This document shows, piece after piece, positions 11,568-20,165 of a stretch of 64,000 bases of DNA (position 1 is its first letter; each line of letters opens with the position of its first letter). The notes under the pieces are model-generated. The model made no database searches. It was not told where the DNA came from and saw only the letters and a program-made list of their open reading frames with translations. The DNA is from Alphaproteobacteria bacterium HGW-Alphaproteobacteria-4 (lineage in GTDB: Bacteria; Pseudomonadota; Alphaproteobacteria; Rhodobacterales; Rhodobacteraceae). The stretch covers positions 25,634-89,633 of the forward strand of contig PHEE01000022.1 of the NCBI GenBank assembly GCA_002842855.1, read 5' to 3'. A program made the translations under genes and the position numbers.

Positions 11568-12751
11568 TGCTGCACAATCTCAAACCGCAAGCTGCCGACA
11601 AGATACTGGCGCTGATGGGGATGCTGAAGGCCGACCCGCGGCCCGGCAAGATCGACCTTGGCGTGGGCGTTTACAAGGATGCGAACGGCCTGACACCGGT
11701 GATGCGCGCGGTGAAGGCCGCGGAGCGGCGGCTGTGGGAAAGCGAGACCACCAAGACCTATACGGCGCTGGCGGGCGAACCTGCCTATCACGCGGCGATG
11801 GCCGAGTTGATATTGGGCTTTGGCTACCCCGAGGCGCGGGTGGCGGCGTTGGCCACGGTAGGTGGCACCGGCGCGGTGCGGCAGGCGCTGGAGCTGATCC
11901 GCATGGCAGCGCCCGATGCCACGGTCTGGGTGTCTGACCCTACCTGGCCGAACCACCTCACGATCTTGAGCTATCTTGGCATCAAGACGCGGCTCTACCG
12001 CTATTTTGACGGCGAAACCCGCGGCGTCGATTTTGCCGGCATGATGGCCGACCTTGCGCAGGCGAGCGCGGGCGATGTGGTGTTGCTGCATGGCTGCTGC
12101 CACAACCCGACCGGCGCCAACCTGACGATGCCGGAGTGGGCAGAGGTGGCGAATCTGCTGGAGCGCACCGGCGCGCTGCCTTTGGTGGACCTTGCCTATC
12201 AGGGTTTTGGCGACGGGCTGGATGATGATGCGGCGGGCACTCGCCTGCTGGCGGCGCGGCTGCCGCAGGTGCTGATTGCGGCCTCGTGCAGCAAGAACTT
12301 CGGCATCTATCGCGAACGCACCGGCATTTTGCTGGCGCTGGCGCCCGAAGGCGCGACGCGCGATCTGGTGCAGGGCAATTTCGCCTATCTCAACCGGCAG
12401 AACTATTCGTTCGCGCCCGACCACGGATCGCGGCTGGTTACGATGATTCTGACCGACGCGGGCCTGCGCGCCGACTGGCAGGCGGAACTGGAAGATGTGC
12501 GGCGGGGCATGCTGGCGCTGCGCGAACAATTGGCGGATGAGTTGCGGCGGCTTGCAGGCTCAGACCGGTTCGGCTTTCTGGCGCAGCATCGGGGCATGTT
12601 CTCGCGGCTCGGGGCCAGCCCCGAACAGGTGGAAAAGATGCGGGTCGAAAACGCGATCTATATGGTGGGCGACAGCCGGTTGAACATCGCCGGGCTGAAC
12701 GCCGAGACGGTGCCGGTTCTGGCAAAGGCGATCATCGCGGCGGGGGTCTGA
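11564..12751 (+). CDS. aromatic-amino-acid / aspartate aminotransferase (class I, TyrB/AspC-like)
   Basis: 395 residues, a PLP enzyme of the class I (beta) aspartate aminotransferase group. Visible features are DLGVGVYKD near the N-terminus, CCHNPTGANL, the internal aldimine lysine in SCSKNFGIYRERTG (Lys244) and the substrate-carboxylate arginine near the C-terminus (GDSRLNIAGL). It transfers amino groups between aspartate or aromatic amino acids and 2-oxoglutarate. Two ATGs stand in tandem; the first overlaps sseA. The gene ends at a strong bidirectional terminator shared with amtB. Confidence 0.9.
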   Translation: MMLHNLKPQAADKILALMGMLKADPRPGKIDLGVGVYKDANGLTPVMRAVKAAERRLWESETTKTYTALAGEPAYHAAMAELILGFGYPEARVAALATVGGTGAVRQALELIRMAAPDATVWVSDPTWPNHLTILSYLGIKTRLYRYFDGETRGVDFAGMMADLAQASAGDVVLLHGCCHNPTGANLTMPEWAEVANLLERTGALPLVDLAYQGFGDGLDDDAAGTRLLAARLPQVLIAASCSKNFGIYRERTGILLALAPEGATRDLVQGNFAYLNRQNYSFAPDHGSRLVTMILTDAGLRADWQAELEDVRRGMLALREQLADELRRLAGSDRFGFLAQHRGMFSRLGASPEQVEKMRVENAIYMVGDSRLNIAGLNAETVPVLAKAIIAAGV

Positions 12752-12777
12752 GCCTGCAAGGGCGCGTGCCAATGGAA

Positions 12778-12803
12778 AAAGGCAGGGCCTGCGCCCTGCC
12801 TTT
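12778..12803. terminator. bidirectional intrinsic terminator between aminotransferase gene and amtB
   Basis: Perfect 11-bp inverted repeat AAAGGCAGGGC / GCCCTGCCTTT with a 4-base loop. The A-run on one side and the T-run on the other let it work in both directions, as expected for the converging genes that flank it. Confidence 0.88.
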
Positions 12804-12824
12804 CCCGCCGCCATGCCAAGGGGA

Positions 12825-14189
12825 TCAGGCGTGGTAGGCGCTTTCACCATGGGTCGTCAGGTCAAGGCCCTGCCGCTCGTCGTCGCTGGAAACCCGCAAA
12901 CCAAGCACCATGTCCACCAGCTTGAACAACACCACCGACACCACGCCGCACCACAAGATCGTTACCCCGACCGCCTGCGCCTGAACAAGCACTTGACCCG
13001 CGATCGAGAAATCTTCGGCCCCGGTGCCACCCAGCGACGGTGCGGTGAACACGCCGGTGCCAATGGCGCCGGTGATGCCGCCGATGCCGTGAATGCCGAA
13101 CACATCAAGACTGTCGTCATAGCCGAGCTTGTTCTTCACCACCGCTACGAAGTAGTAGCACAGCGCCGAGGCAATGGCGCCAAGCGCGATTGCACCCACC
13201 GGGCCGACCGAGCCCGCCGCAGGGGTTACGGCCACCAGACCGGCCACAAGCCCCGAGGCAGCGCCCAGCATGCTGGCCTTGCCGCGCAGCAGCGCCTCAA
13301 TTCCGGTCCAGGCCAGAATGGCGCCTGCGGTGGCGGTGAAGGTGTTGATCATCGCCAGCCCGGCGCCGCCGTTTGCCTCGAGGTTCGAGCCAGCGTTGAA
13401 GCCGAACCAACCGACCCAGAGGATGCCGGCGCCGACCAGTGTCAGCGTCATCGAATGCGGGGCCATCATGTCTTTGCCAAGCCCGATCCGCTTGCCGATC
13501 ATCACCGCGCCGATCAGCGCCGCGACGCCCGCGTTGATATGCACCACGGTGCCGCCCGCAAAATCGAGCGCGCCCCAGTTGAAAATCAGCCCGGCGCCAT
13601 CCCAGACCATGTGCGCGATCGGGAAGTAAACCAGCGTCACCCAGAGCGTGGTGAACAGCAGCACCGCCGAAAACTTGGCGCGTTCCGCGAACGACCCGAT
13701 GATCAGCGCGCAGGTAATGGCTGCGAAGGTCATCTGAAAGGCGATAAAGATGAACTCGGGGATCACCACACCCTCGGTGAAGGTGGCAGACATGCTGTCC
13801 ATCGTCACGCCCGCAAGAAACAGCTTGCCGGTGCCGCCCCAATAGGGGCTGGTGCCGCCGCCGAAAGCAAAGGAATAGCCCCAGAGCACCCAGATCACCA
13901 TCACCAGAGCGGTGATCATTGTGGTCTGCATCAGCACCGAAAGCATGTTCTTGCTGCGCACGAGGCCGCCGTAAAACAGCGCCAGCCCCGGCACGATCAT
14001 GAACAGCACCAGCAGGGTCGAGGTCATCATCCAGGCGACATCGCCCTTGTCCATGACATCGGCGGCCACTTCGGTTACCGCTTCAACCACCGCCTCGGCG
14101 GCGGGTGCCGCGTCTTGTGCGAAGGCGGGCAGGGCCAGTGCCGCAAAAGCGGCGGCGGCAAGGCCCGGGAGTTTTGCAAGTTTCGTCAT
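12825..14189 (-). CDS. amtB: ammonium transporter
   Basis: 454 residues with a cleavable signal peptide (MTKLAKLPGL then a hydrophobic core ending ALPAFA) and about 11 membrane helices, the Amt/Rh fold. The twin pore histidines are in PIAHMVWDGAG and FGIHGIGGITG; the Phe gate and external site region read WGYSFAFGGG. It carries ammonium across the inner membrane. The gene lies 20-29 bases downstream of glnK on the same strand, the classic glnK-amtB unit in which GlnK blocks the pore under nitrogen excess. An ATG at 14198 is an alternative start. Confidence 0.95.
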   Translation of the reverse strand: MTKLAKLPGLAAAAFAALALPAFAQDAAPAAEAVVEAVTEVAADVMDKGDVAWMMTSTLLVLFMIVPGLALFYGGLVRSKNMLSVLMQTTMITALVMVIWVLWGYSFAFGGGTSPYWGGTGKLFLAGVTMDSMSATFTEGVVIPEFIFIAFQMTFAAITCALIIGSFAERAKFSAVLLFTTLWVTLVYFPIAHMVWDGAGLIFNWGALDFAGGTVVHINAGVAALIGAVMIGKRIGLGKDMMAPHSMTLTLVGAGILWVGWFGFNAGSNLEANGGAGLAMINTFTATAGAILAWTGIEALLRGKASMLGAASGLVAGLVAVTPAAGSVGPVGAIALGAIASALCYYFVAVVKNKLGYDDSLDVFGIHGIGGITGAIGTGVFTAPSLGGTGAEDFSIAGQVLVQAQAVGVTILWCGVVSVVLFKLVDMVLGLRVSSDDERQGLDLTTHGESAYHA

Positions 14190-14218
14190 TTCTCTCATGT
14201 CCCCTGTTGCGGCCGCCC

Positions 14219-14557
14219 TCAAAGCGCCTCGTCATTCACATCGCCGGTGCGCACGCGAACTGCTTGCGCCACGTCCAGCACGAAAATCTTGCCGTCACCG
14301 ATTTTCTGGGTGCGCGCGGTGCGGGCGATGGTTTCCACCACCTCGTCGGCCAGCCCGTCTGGCACCACGATTTCAAGCTTGATCTTTGGCACGAAGTTCA
14401 CGGCATATTCGGCGCCGCGGTAAATCTCGGTATGTCCCGACTGCGCACCAAAACCCTTGATCTCGGACACCATCATGCCGCGCACGCCGATCGCGGTGAG
14501 CGCCTCGCGCACCTCGTCGAGCTTGAACGGCTTGATTGCTGCAATGATGAGTTTCAC
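14219..14557 (-). CDS. glnK: nitrogen regulatory protein P-II
   Basis: 112 residues, the standard PII length, only if translation starts at a GTG (VKLIIAAIKPFKLDEVREAL); an AAGGA lies 8 bases before it, which decides the start. The T-loop has Tyr51 in YRGAEY, the residue uridylylated by GlnD; the B-loop reads TARTQKIGDGKIFV. PII proteins integrate 2-oxoglutarate, ATP/ADP and glutamine signals and bind AmtB. Being paired with amtB, it is called glnK rather than glnB, though both are nearly identical in sequence. Confidence 0.93.
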   Translation of the reverse strand: MKLIIAAIKPFKLDEVREALTAIGVRGMMVSEIKGFGAQSGHTEIYRGAEYAVNFVPKIKLEIVVPDGLADEVVETIARTARTQKIGDGKIFVLDVAQAVRVRTGDVNDEAL

Positions 14558-14685
14558 GTCGTCATTCCTTCTTCTGTCAGCCCCGATGCCACCGCATTGG
14601 GCACCGCATGGCGCCAAGAGGGCGTGATTTGCAGATGCAGCACAAGATTTGCGGCGGGTGCGAACAGGGGGGAATCCGAACGAAA

Positions 14686-14705
14686 TGCACAAATTTTGCA
14701 CAAAT
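14686..14705. promoter_or_regulatory. phased direct repeat upstream of glnK
   Basis: TGCACAAAT occurs at 14686-14694 and again at 14697-14705, an 11-base period (one helical turn), about 130-150 bases upstream of the glnK start. TGCAC is the half-site of NtrC targets (TGCAC then spacer then GTGCA), here in tandem rather than inverted. In Rhodobacter capsulatus NtrC is known to activate promoters from tandem upstream sites. NtrC control is an inference. Confidence 0.4.
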
Positions 14706-14825
14706 GCCAGGCGACGCCTAATTATTCATCTGTTGCAAAAGCGAATCACGCCGCAAAGCTGCTCCACATCGGCGGCGCGGGCATGTAAGCTGGCGGCAAG
14801 AAACGGGCAGTGGTGCGGGTAACAG

Positions 14826-16976
14826 ATGGCACAAAAGGGCGGCAGGCGGCCCCTGGTTGCAGACAGACGATATCTGGCGGCCAAGCCGCAGCCTGCAAAG
14901 GCTGTGTCGAAACCGGCTGCGCCCAAACGTGCCCGCGCACCCGCGCGCCGCCGCCACCGCAACCCGCTGGTGGCCGCCGTGGCGTGGCTTTGGCGTGGCA
15001 TCTGGAAGGTGCTCTGGGGCGTAGGATGGCGGCTTGGGCTGATGGGCGCGCTGATCCTTGCCGGGGCGGTGTTCTATTTCCAAAGCCAGCTACCGCAGCT
15101 TTCGGCGCTGCTTGACGGGCGCCAGCGCGGATCGGTCACGATGCTCGATCGTGACGGGCAGGTGTTTGCGTGGCGCGGCGAAACCTTTGGCGGCCAGATT
15201 TCGGCAACCGCAGTATCGCCGCATCTGAAAAACGCCATCATCGCCACCGAGGACAAGCGCTTTTACAGCCATTTCGGCATCAGCCCGCGCGGGATTGCCG
15301 GGGCGATCCGCATCAACCTTTCTGAGGGGCGCGGGCCGCTGGAGGGCAACGGCGGTTCCACCATCACGCAGCAGGTGGCCAAGCTTCTGTGCCTTGGTGT
15401 GCCCTATGACGCGGCGACGTGGAAGACCGAGGCCGAGTATGAGGCCGACTGCCGCAAGGGCAGTGTCTGGCGCAAGATCAAGGAGATTCCCTTCTCGCTG
15501 GCGATGGAGGTGAAATACACCAAAGACGAGATCCTCACCATCTACTTCAACCGGTCGTACCTTGGCGCGGGCGCGCGCGGATTCGAGGCGGCAAGCCAGC
15601 GCTATTTCGGCAAGTCGGCGGCCAATGTGACCCCGGCCGAAGCGGCGATGCTGGCGGGTCTCTTGAAGGCGCCATCGCGCTACGCCCCGACCGGCAACCT
15701 GCAACGCGCGCAGGACCGGGGCGCCCTGGTGCTGGGGTTGATGCACGATCAGGGCTATCTGACCGACGCCCAATACGCCGATGCCAAGGCCCACCCGGCA
15801 CAGCTTTCACAAGCTGCGGCGGCGCGGGCGGGCGGCTTTTTTGCCGACTGGGTGATGGAATCTGGCCCATCGTTCCTGACCAATGAAACCACCGAAGACG
15901 TGATCATCTCGACCACCTTCGACCAGCGGCTTCAGACTGCCGCCGAGACCGCGCTGGCCGAGGTGTTTGATGCCAAGCTGCGCGAGGGCAGCGCGACGCA
16001 GGCGGCGATCGTGGTGATGTCGGCCGATGGCGCGGTGCGCGCGATGGTGGGTGGGCGCAAAACGCCGAATGCGGGCGATTTCAACCGCGCGACGCAAGCG
16101 CTGCGCCAGACCGGGTCAACCTTCAAGCCGTTCATCTACGCGGCCGCACTCGACATGGGCTACACCCCCGACAGCATCATTCTGGATGCGCCGCTGACCA
16201 TCAACGTGCGCGGCTCTGGCCCGTGGTCACCGGAGAACTACGGCAAGGAATATTACGGCGAGGTGACGCTGACCACGGCTTTGGCGCGGTCGCTCAATAC
16301 CGCCGCGGTCAGGCTTTCCGAGGCCGTGGGGCGTGACGCGGTGCGTGCGGTTGCCACCCAGTTTGGCTTTGCCTCGGCGCTGGCCGATGGGCCGGCGCTG
16401 GCGCTCGGGGTGTCCGAATCGACCCTGCTGGAAATGACCGGGGCTTATGCTGGCATTCTGAACGGCGGCACCTCGGTGCGCCCCTACGGGCTGATCGAGC
16501 TGCGCCTGCAAGCCGATGACGTGCCGCTGATCGGGCAGACGGGCGGCATGGGCGAGCGGGTGATTTCGCCGAAAGCGGCGGCCGAGCTGACATGGATGAT
16601 GACGCAGGTGATCGAGCAGGGCAGCGGCGGGCGTGCGCGTCTGCCCGGCCGGGAAGTTGCGGGCAAGACCGGAACCACGCAATCGGCCCGCGATGCGTGG
16701 TTCATCGGCTTCACCGCCGATTATGTGGCGGGCGTCTGGATGGGGTATGACGACAACACCCCGCTGGCAGGCGTCACCGGTAGCGGCCTGCCTGCCGAAA
16801 TCTGGCATGCGGTAATGGTGAAGGTGCAAGAGGGGCTGCCCGCGCGCCCACTGCCCACCGCGTCACCCGAAAGCTGGCGCGCGGCACCGCCTGCCCCTGC
16901 CGCGCAGGGCGGTGGCCAGACCGACGACCCGATCGGGCGGTTGCTGCGCGAGATCTTTGGCGGTTCGGGCAACTGA
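14826..16976 (+). CDS. class A penicillin-binding protein (transglycosylase/transpeptidase)
   Basis: A 716-residue bifunctional cell-wall synthase. A basic, Ala/Pro-rich cytoplasmic tail (1-60) precedes one membrane anchor (about 65-88). The GT51 glycosyltransferase domain has ATEDKRFYSHFG and GGSTITQQVAK; it carries an insert with two cysteines (LLCLGVPYD and EADCRKGS). The transpeptidase domain has SxxK in TGSTFKP (Ser431), SLN in SLNTA and KTGTT (Lys614). It polymerises and cross-links peptidoglycan at the outer face of the inner membrane. It belongs to the PBP1A/PBP2D-like group. It is divergent from glnK with a 268-base gap. Confidence 0.95.
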   Translation: MAQKGGRRPLVADRRYLAAKPQPAKAVSKPAAPKRARAPARRRHRNPLVAAVAWLWRGIWKVLWGVGWRLGLMGALILAGAVFYFQSQLPQLSALLDGRQRGSVTMLDRDGQVFAWRGETFGGQISATAVSPHLKNAIIATEDKRFYSHFGISPRGIAGAIRINLSEGRGPLEGNGGSTITQQVAKLLCLGVPYDAATWKTEAEYEADCRKGSVWRKIKEIPFSLAMEVKYTKDEILTIYFNRSYLGAGARGFEAASQRYFGKSAANVTPAEAAMLAGLLKAPSRYAPTGNLQRAQDRGALVLGLMHDQGYLTDAQYADAKAHPAQLSQAAAARAGGFFADWVMESGPSFLTNETTEDVIISTTFDQRLQTAAETALAEVFDAKLREGSATQAAIVVMSADGAVRAMVGGRKTPNAGDFNRATQALRQTGSTFKPFIYAAALDMGYTPDSIILDAPLTINVRGSGPWSPENYGKEYYGEVTLTTALARSLNTAAVRLSEAVGRDAVRAVATQFGFASALADGPALALGVSESTLLEMTGAYAGILNGGTSVRPYGLIELRLQADDVPLIGQTGGMGERVISPKAAAELTWMMTQVIEQGSGGRARLPGREVAGKTGTTQSARDAWFIGFTADYVAGVWMGYDDNTPLAGVTGSGLPAEIWHAVMVKVQEGLPARPLPTASPESWRAAPPAPAAQGGGQTDDPIGRLLREIFGGSGN

Positions 16977-16980
16977 GCGC

Positions 16981-17589
16981 CTAGCCAAGCGCGCGCAGAT
17001 CGGCAATCACCGCATCGATATTGCCACGGCGGCGGTCGAGCATGGCGCCGATCTCGGTGCGCTCGGCATTCAGCAAATCGACGCCTTCAATCACGATGTT
17101 GAAGAAAAGGTTCTTGCCGGTGGCGCCCGAGACATACCAGAGCAGCTCAAACGGCGCCTGCCCCTGCAGGTAAGCGACCGAGCGCACCTCGTAGAAGCTT
17201 TTCAGCGGGCGTGCGCCGGTGATCTCGATCCGCGCGCCGATGAATTCGCGAAAGCGCCGCCCGTATTTGTGCGAGAGGTAAAGACCGAATGCGCGGGTAT
17301 AGGCGCTCATCTGCGATGCCGAAGCTTGACGTGCCGCGGCGCCAAGCGTGGTGCGCGCGATCGTGGTGACATCGGCATAGCGGGTGAAGATGCCCTCGAA
17401 ATCGGTCAGCATCTGCGCCTCGGAGCGGCCCGAGTTGATGATTTCGTTCACGTCGGTCAGCGCGCGGTCAATCAGTGCGCGCGCACTGGCGTCATCAAGC
17501 GCCAACGCGCGCTGCGGCAGCAGGGCAAACGAAATGCCCGCCACGAGGGCGCCACCAAAACCACGGCGGGTGAGGGTGCTATTCGGCAT
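16981..17589 (-). CDS. mlaC: MlaC/Ttg2D-family phospholipid-binding periplasmic protein
   Basis: 202 residues from the ATG at 17589, which overlaps the mlaA stop by 11 bases. The N-terminus has a twin-arginine-like signal (TLTRRGFGGALVAG then a hydrophobic core to ALA). The mature part matches the MlaC family (YTRAFGLYLSHKYGRRF, LLWYVSGATGKNLFFNIVIEGV). MlaC shuttles phospholipids between MlaA at the outer membrane and the MlaFEDB complex at the inner membrane. An ATG at 17610 with GGGAG upstream would add 7 residues and is possible. No mlaFED genes are in the window. Confidence 0.88.
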   Translation of the reverse strand: MPNSTLTRRGFGGALVAGISFALLPQRALALDDASARALIDRALTDVNEIINSGRSEAQMLTDFEGIFTRYADVTTIARTTLGAAARQASASQMSAYTRAFGLYLSHKYGRRFREFIGARIEITGARPLKSFYEVRSVAYLQGQAPFELLWYVSGATGKNLFFNIVIEGVDLLNAERTEIGAMLDRRRGNIDAVIADLRALG

Positions 17590-18310
17590 AGGGGTCAAAG
17601 ACATCTTCATCGCTTGTTGCTCCCAGCGCGAAGCGGCGGTTTTGCAGATAAAGCAACCGCGCCTGCGCATAACTGTCAGCGCTTTCCGAAAGCACTGCGC
17701 TCACCGTGCCGGCATAGCGCAGTTTTCCGGCGGTATTGCCGGTGACCCGGATCAGGCGCACTTTGTTATGCTGGTGCACTGTCAGCACCGCGCCCAGAGG
17801 GTCAATGAAAATATCGACCACCCGGCCCACCGCGTCGCGCTCGGTCGAAGGGCCGATGACCGGCAGCTCGATATAGGCGCCTTCGCCAACGCCCCAGACA
17901 TAGAGGGTTTCGCCAAAATCGGTGTAATGCTCGGGCAGCCCGAACGAGGTGCCCGCCGCATCAAACAGCCCGCCCACCCCGAAGGTGGTGTTGACCACGA
18001 GCCGCAGCGTGTTCATCACCGCAGGCTCAAGCCGCCCTTGCAGCAACGAATTGAGAATCTTGTTGGGCAAGCCAAGGTTGCCGGCAAAGTTCGCCGCCAC
18101 TTTCAGCACCGGCTCGGGCAGGCCGTCGCCACCGCCGACCGCGCCGGAAAGCGCATTGCTCATGGCCACGTTGAACGCATGGGTTTCGCGGTTTGCCGCC
18201 TCATACGGGTCATGAATGCCGCTGGGCATTTCGCGCGCACCGCATGCGGCAACCAGCGCCACCGCGATAAGCGGCGGGCAAATGCGCAGAAAAGATCGCA
18301 GGCGTGGCAT
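17579..18310 (-). CDS. mlaA: MlaA/VacJ-family lipoprotein
   Basis: 243 residues. The ATG at 18310 gives a lipoprotein signal with lipobox VAAC. Family motifs are DPYEAANRETHAFN, GNLGLPNKILNSLLQG, NTTFGVGGLFDAA, PEHYTDFGETL and ELPVIGPSTERDAVG. MlaA sits in the outer membrane with porins and removes misplaced phospholipids from the outer leaflet. It is encoded directly before mlaC, overlapping it by 11 bases, and follows the lytic transglycosylase gene by 167 bases on the same strand. Confidence 0.93.
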   Translation of the reverse strand: MPRLRSFLRICPPLIAVALVAACGAREMPSGIHDPYEAANRETHAFNVAMSNALSGAVGGGDGLPEPVLKVAANFAGNLGLPNKILNSLLQGRLEPAVMNTLRLVVNTTFGVGGLFDAAGTSFGLPEHYTDFGETLYVWGVGEGAYIELPVIGPSTERDAVGRVVDIFIDPLGAVLTVHQHNKVRLIRVTGNTAGKLRYAGTVSAVLSESADSYAQARLLYLQNRRFALGATSDEDVFDPYAE

Positions 18311-18477
18311 GGCAGCCCCCAGTTCCTTGCGCAGACCGGCAGCAGTGGCGACCGCCGGGTGTATACGCTTTCGCAGTGTAACATATTCGGACGATAAATT
18401 CCCGCAGCAAGCGAAAAGTCGTTTCAGCGCGCACGGAACGGCCCGCATATTTCCACGAATCGGTGATGCTGGCGCAG

Positions 18478-19641
18478 CTACAGCCGCCGCAAAAGCTCGA
18501 GCGTCGGCCATGCATCAGCGGGAAGCCCAAGCCGGACCTGTTCCTTTTGCACCGCAGCGCGGGTCATTGCACCGAGGATGCCATCGACCTTACCGACGTC
18601 GTGCCCCCGCGCCAAAAGTTTCTGTTGCAGCGCCTTCATGTCTTCAAGGCTCAAAAGCGGGTCGGGCGTGCCGGGCTGATAAACAGGTGCCCCCAGCAGC
18701 CGGGTGGCGTAATAGGCGGCGGTGGTGACATAGGCAAAGCTCTGGTTCCATTCGAACAGCACGGAAAAGTTCGGGTAGGCCATGAAGGCCGGGCCCTTGC
18801 GCCCCATCGGCAGAAGCACCGAGCCTTTCAGTCCACGCGCCAGCGAGCCATCGCGCGCGGTCACGCCCATTTCCGCCCAATCGGTGGTGGAAAGCTGCGT
18901 TTCCAGCCCGGTCTTTGCCCAGTCGAGCGTCGGCGGAACCACGATTTCCTGCAACCAAGGTTCGCCCGCCCGCCAGCCCAGGCCCTTCAGCATCTTGGCG
19001 CCCGACAAGAGCGCATCGGCGGGCGAAGTGCGCAGGTTCACATGACCGTCGCCATCGCCATCAACCCCATTGCGCTCAATGTCGATCGGCAGCATCTGCA
19101 CTTGTCCGATTTCGCCCGCCCAGGCGCCGACCCCGGCAATGTCGAAATCGCCCCGCGCATAAAGCCGCGCGGCCGCCAGGATCTGTGGCCGAAAAAGCTC
19201 TGGCCGGCGGCAATCATGCGCCAGCGTCACGAGTGCGTCGCGGGTGTTGTAATCGCCCTGAAATGCGCCGAAATCGGTCTCTAGCCCCCAGAACGCGGTC
19301 AGCACACCGCGCGAAACGCCGTAATCGGCCTCGGCGCGGTCAAAGATGGCGCGGTATTTCGCGAGGTTCGCGGCGCCCACCTGCATTCGGTTCTGGCTGA
19401 CCAGAAGGCGCGAAAACTCGATGAAATCTTTGCGAAAGAAGCTTTGCGCCCGGTCGGCGCGCAGCACGCGGGGGTCTTGCACGACACCCGCCAGAAAGGC
19501 GTTGGTCTGCCGTGTTGTGAGCCCCTGCGCGCCGATTTCGGGTTTGAGCGCCGCGACAAAGGCCGAAAAGTCGCCGCCGCATTGGGCCTGGGCGGGGGCG
19601 GCAAGCAGCAGCAGGGCTAGGGCGGGGGGAAGCAAACGCAT
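18478..19641 (-). CDS. MltB-type lytic murein transglycosylase
   Basis: 387 residues with a Sec signal peptide (MRLLPPALALLLLAAPAQA). The catalytic domain has AFWGLETDFG with Glu121 as the expected acid, and GEIGQVQMLPIDIERNGVDGDGDG, typical of the MltB (SLT_2) family. The last 60 residues form a peptidoglycan-binding domain (LLSLEDMKALQQKLLARGHD). It cleaves the glycan strand with formation of 1,6-anhydromuramic acid. AGAGG precedes the ATG at 19641. It is divergent from the small unknown gene at 19816. Confidence 0.92.
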   Translation of the reverse strand: MRLLPPALALLLLAAPAQAQCGGDFSAFVAALKPEIGAQGLTTRQTNAFLAGVVQDPRVLRADRAQSFFRKDFIEFSRLLVSQNRMQVGAANLAKYRAIFDRAEADYGVSRGVLTAFWGLETDFGAFQGDYNTRDALVTLAHDCRRPELFRPQILAAARLYARGDFDIAGVGAWAGEIGQVQMLPIDIERNGVDGDGDGHVNLRTSPADALLSGAKMLKGLGWRAGEPWLQEIVVPPTLDWAKTGLETQLSTTDWAEMGVTARDGSLARGLKGSVLLPMGRKGPAFMAYPNFSVLFEWNQSFAYVTTAAYYATRLLGAPVYQPGTPDPLLSLEDMKALQQKLLARGHDVGKVDGILGAMTRAAVQKEQVRLGLPADAWPTLELLRRL

Positions 19642-19815
19642 GGGAACCTCTTGATGCACAACCCGGCAAGACTAACAGCCATGGCCGATCTGGCAACCCG
19701 CCGCGCGTGGCCGCAATGGCACGGCTGCGCCGAATCTGCCCCCTGCGCCGGGGCGTAGCTTGATTTTTACAATTCGCAGCACATCCTCGGGCGGAACCAC
19801 CCGTGGAGGCCTCTG

Positions 19816-20163
19816 ATGGAAATGCCACCAAAAGAACTTCTGGCGGCGCTGCGCGATGCCGAGGCCAAGGCCCTGCGCCGCCGCTCGCGGTTGCGGGTTG
19901 AGGCGGGCGACCAAAGCTATCCGGTGTTGCGGCGCTGGAAGGGCGGGTTTGCGCTTGACGCCGCGCAGGTTTCGCAGTTGCGCGGCTTGGTCGAGTTGCA
20001 CGACGGCAGCCGCCATCTGGCCACCTGCCTGATCATCGCGTCGGCGGTGGAGGCGGGTGAGCTGATCTGCGCCATCAAGCGTGAAACGGCCGTGCGCGAC
20101 CGCGCCGCGCTTGATTTCGTGCGCGATGAGGCGGCGCCCGTGGGCTATCTGCCGCGCACTTGA
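19816..20163 (+). CDS. conserved hypothetical protein
   Basis: 115 residues, start MEMPPKELLAALRDAEAKAL preceded by GGAGG. No recognised domain. The first 27 residues are a basic amphipathic helix; the rest (YPVLRRWKGGFALDAAQVSQLRGLVELHDG) looks like strands of a small beta barrel, somewhat like PilZ-type domains with an RRR segment ahead of them, but the PilZ signature (RxxxR and D/NxSxxG) is not complete. Cytoplasmic by appearance. It converges on the MalY-type gene with only 2 bases between stops. Confidence 0.7.
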   Translation: MEMPPKELLAALRDAEAKALRRRSRLRVEAGDQSYPVLRRWKGGFALDAAQVSQLRGLVELHDGSRHLATCLIIASAVEAGELICAIKRETAVRDRAALDFVRDEAAPVGYLPRT

Positions 20164-20165
20164 GG

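Noticed and set aside
12813..14423. Long plus-strand frame over amtB and glnK
   Set aside because: Antisense shadow; His/Arg-rich product without domains, opposite well-conserved amtB.
14558..14825. A sigma54 promoter for glnK
   Set aside because: TGGCAT occurs, but no GC lies at the required 10-base distance after GG, so the -24/-12 pattern is not met.
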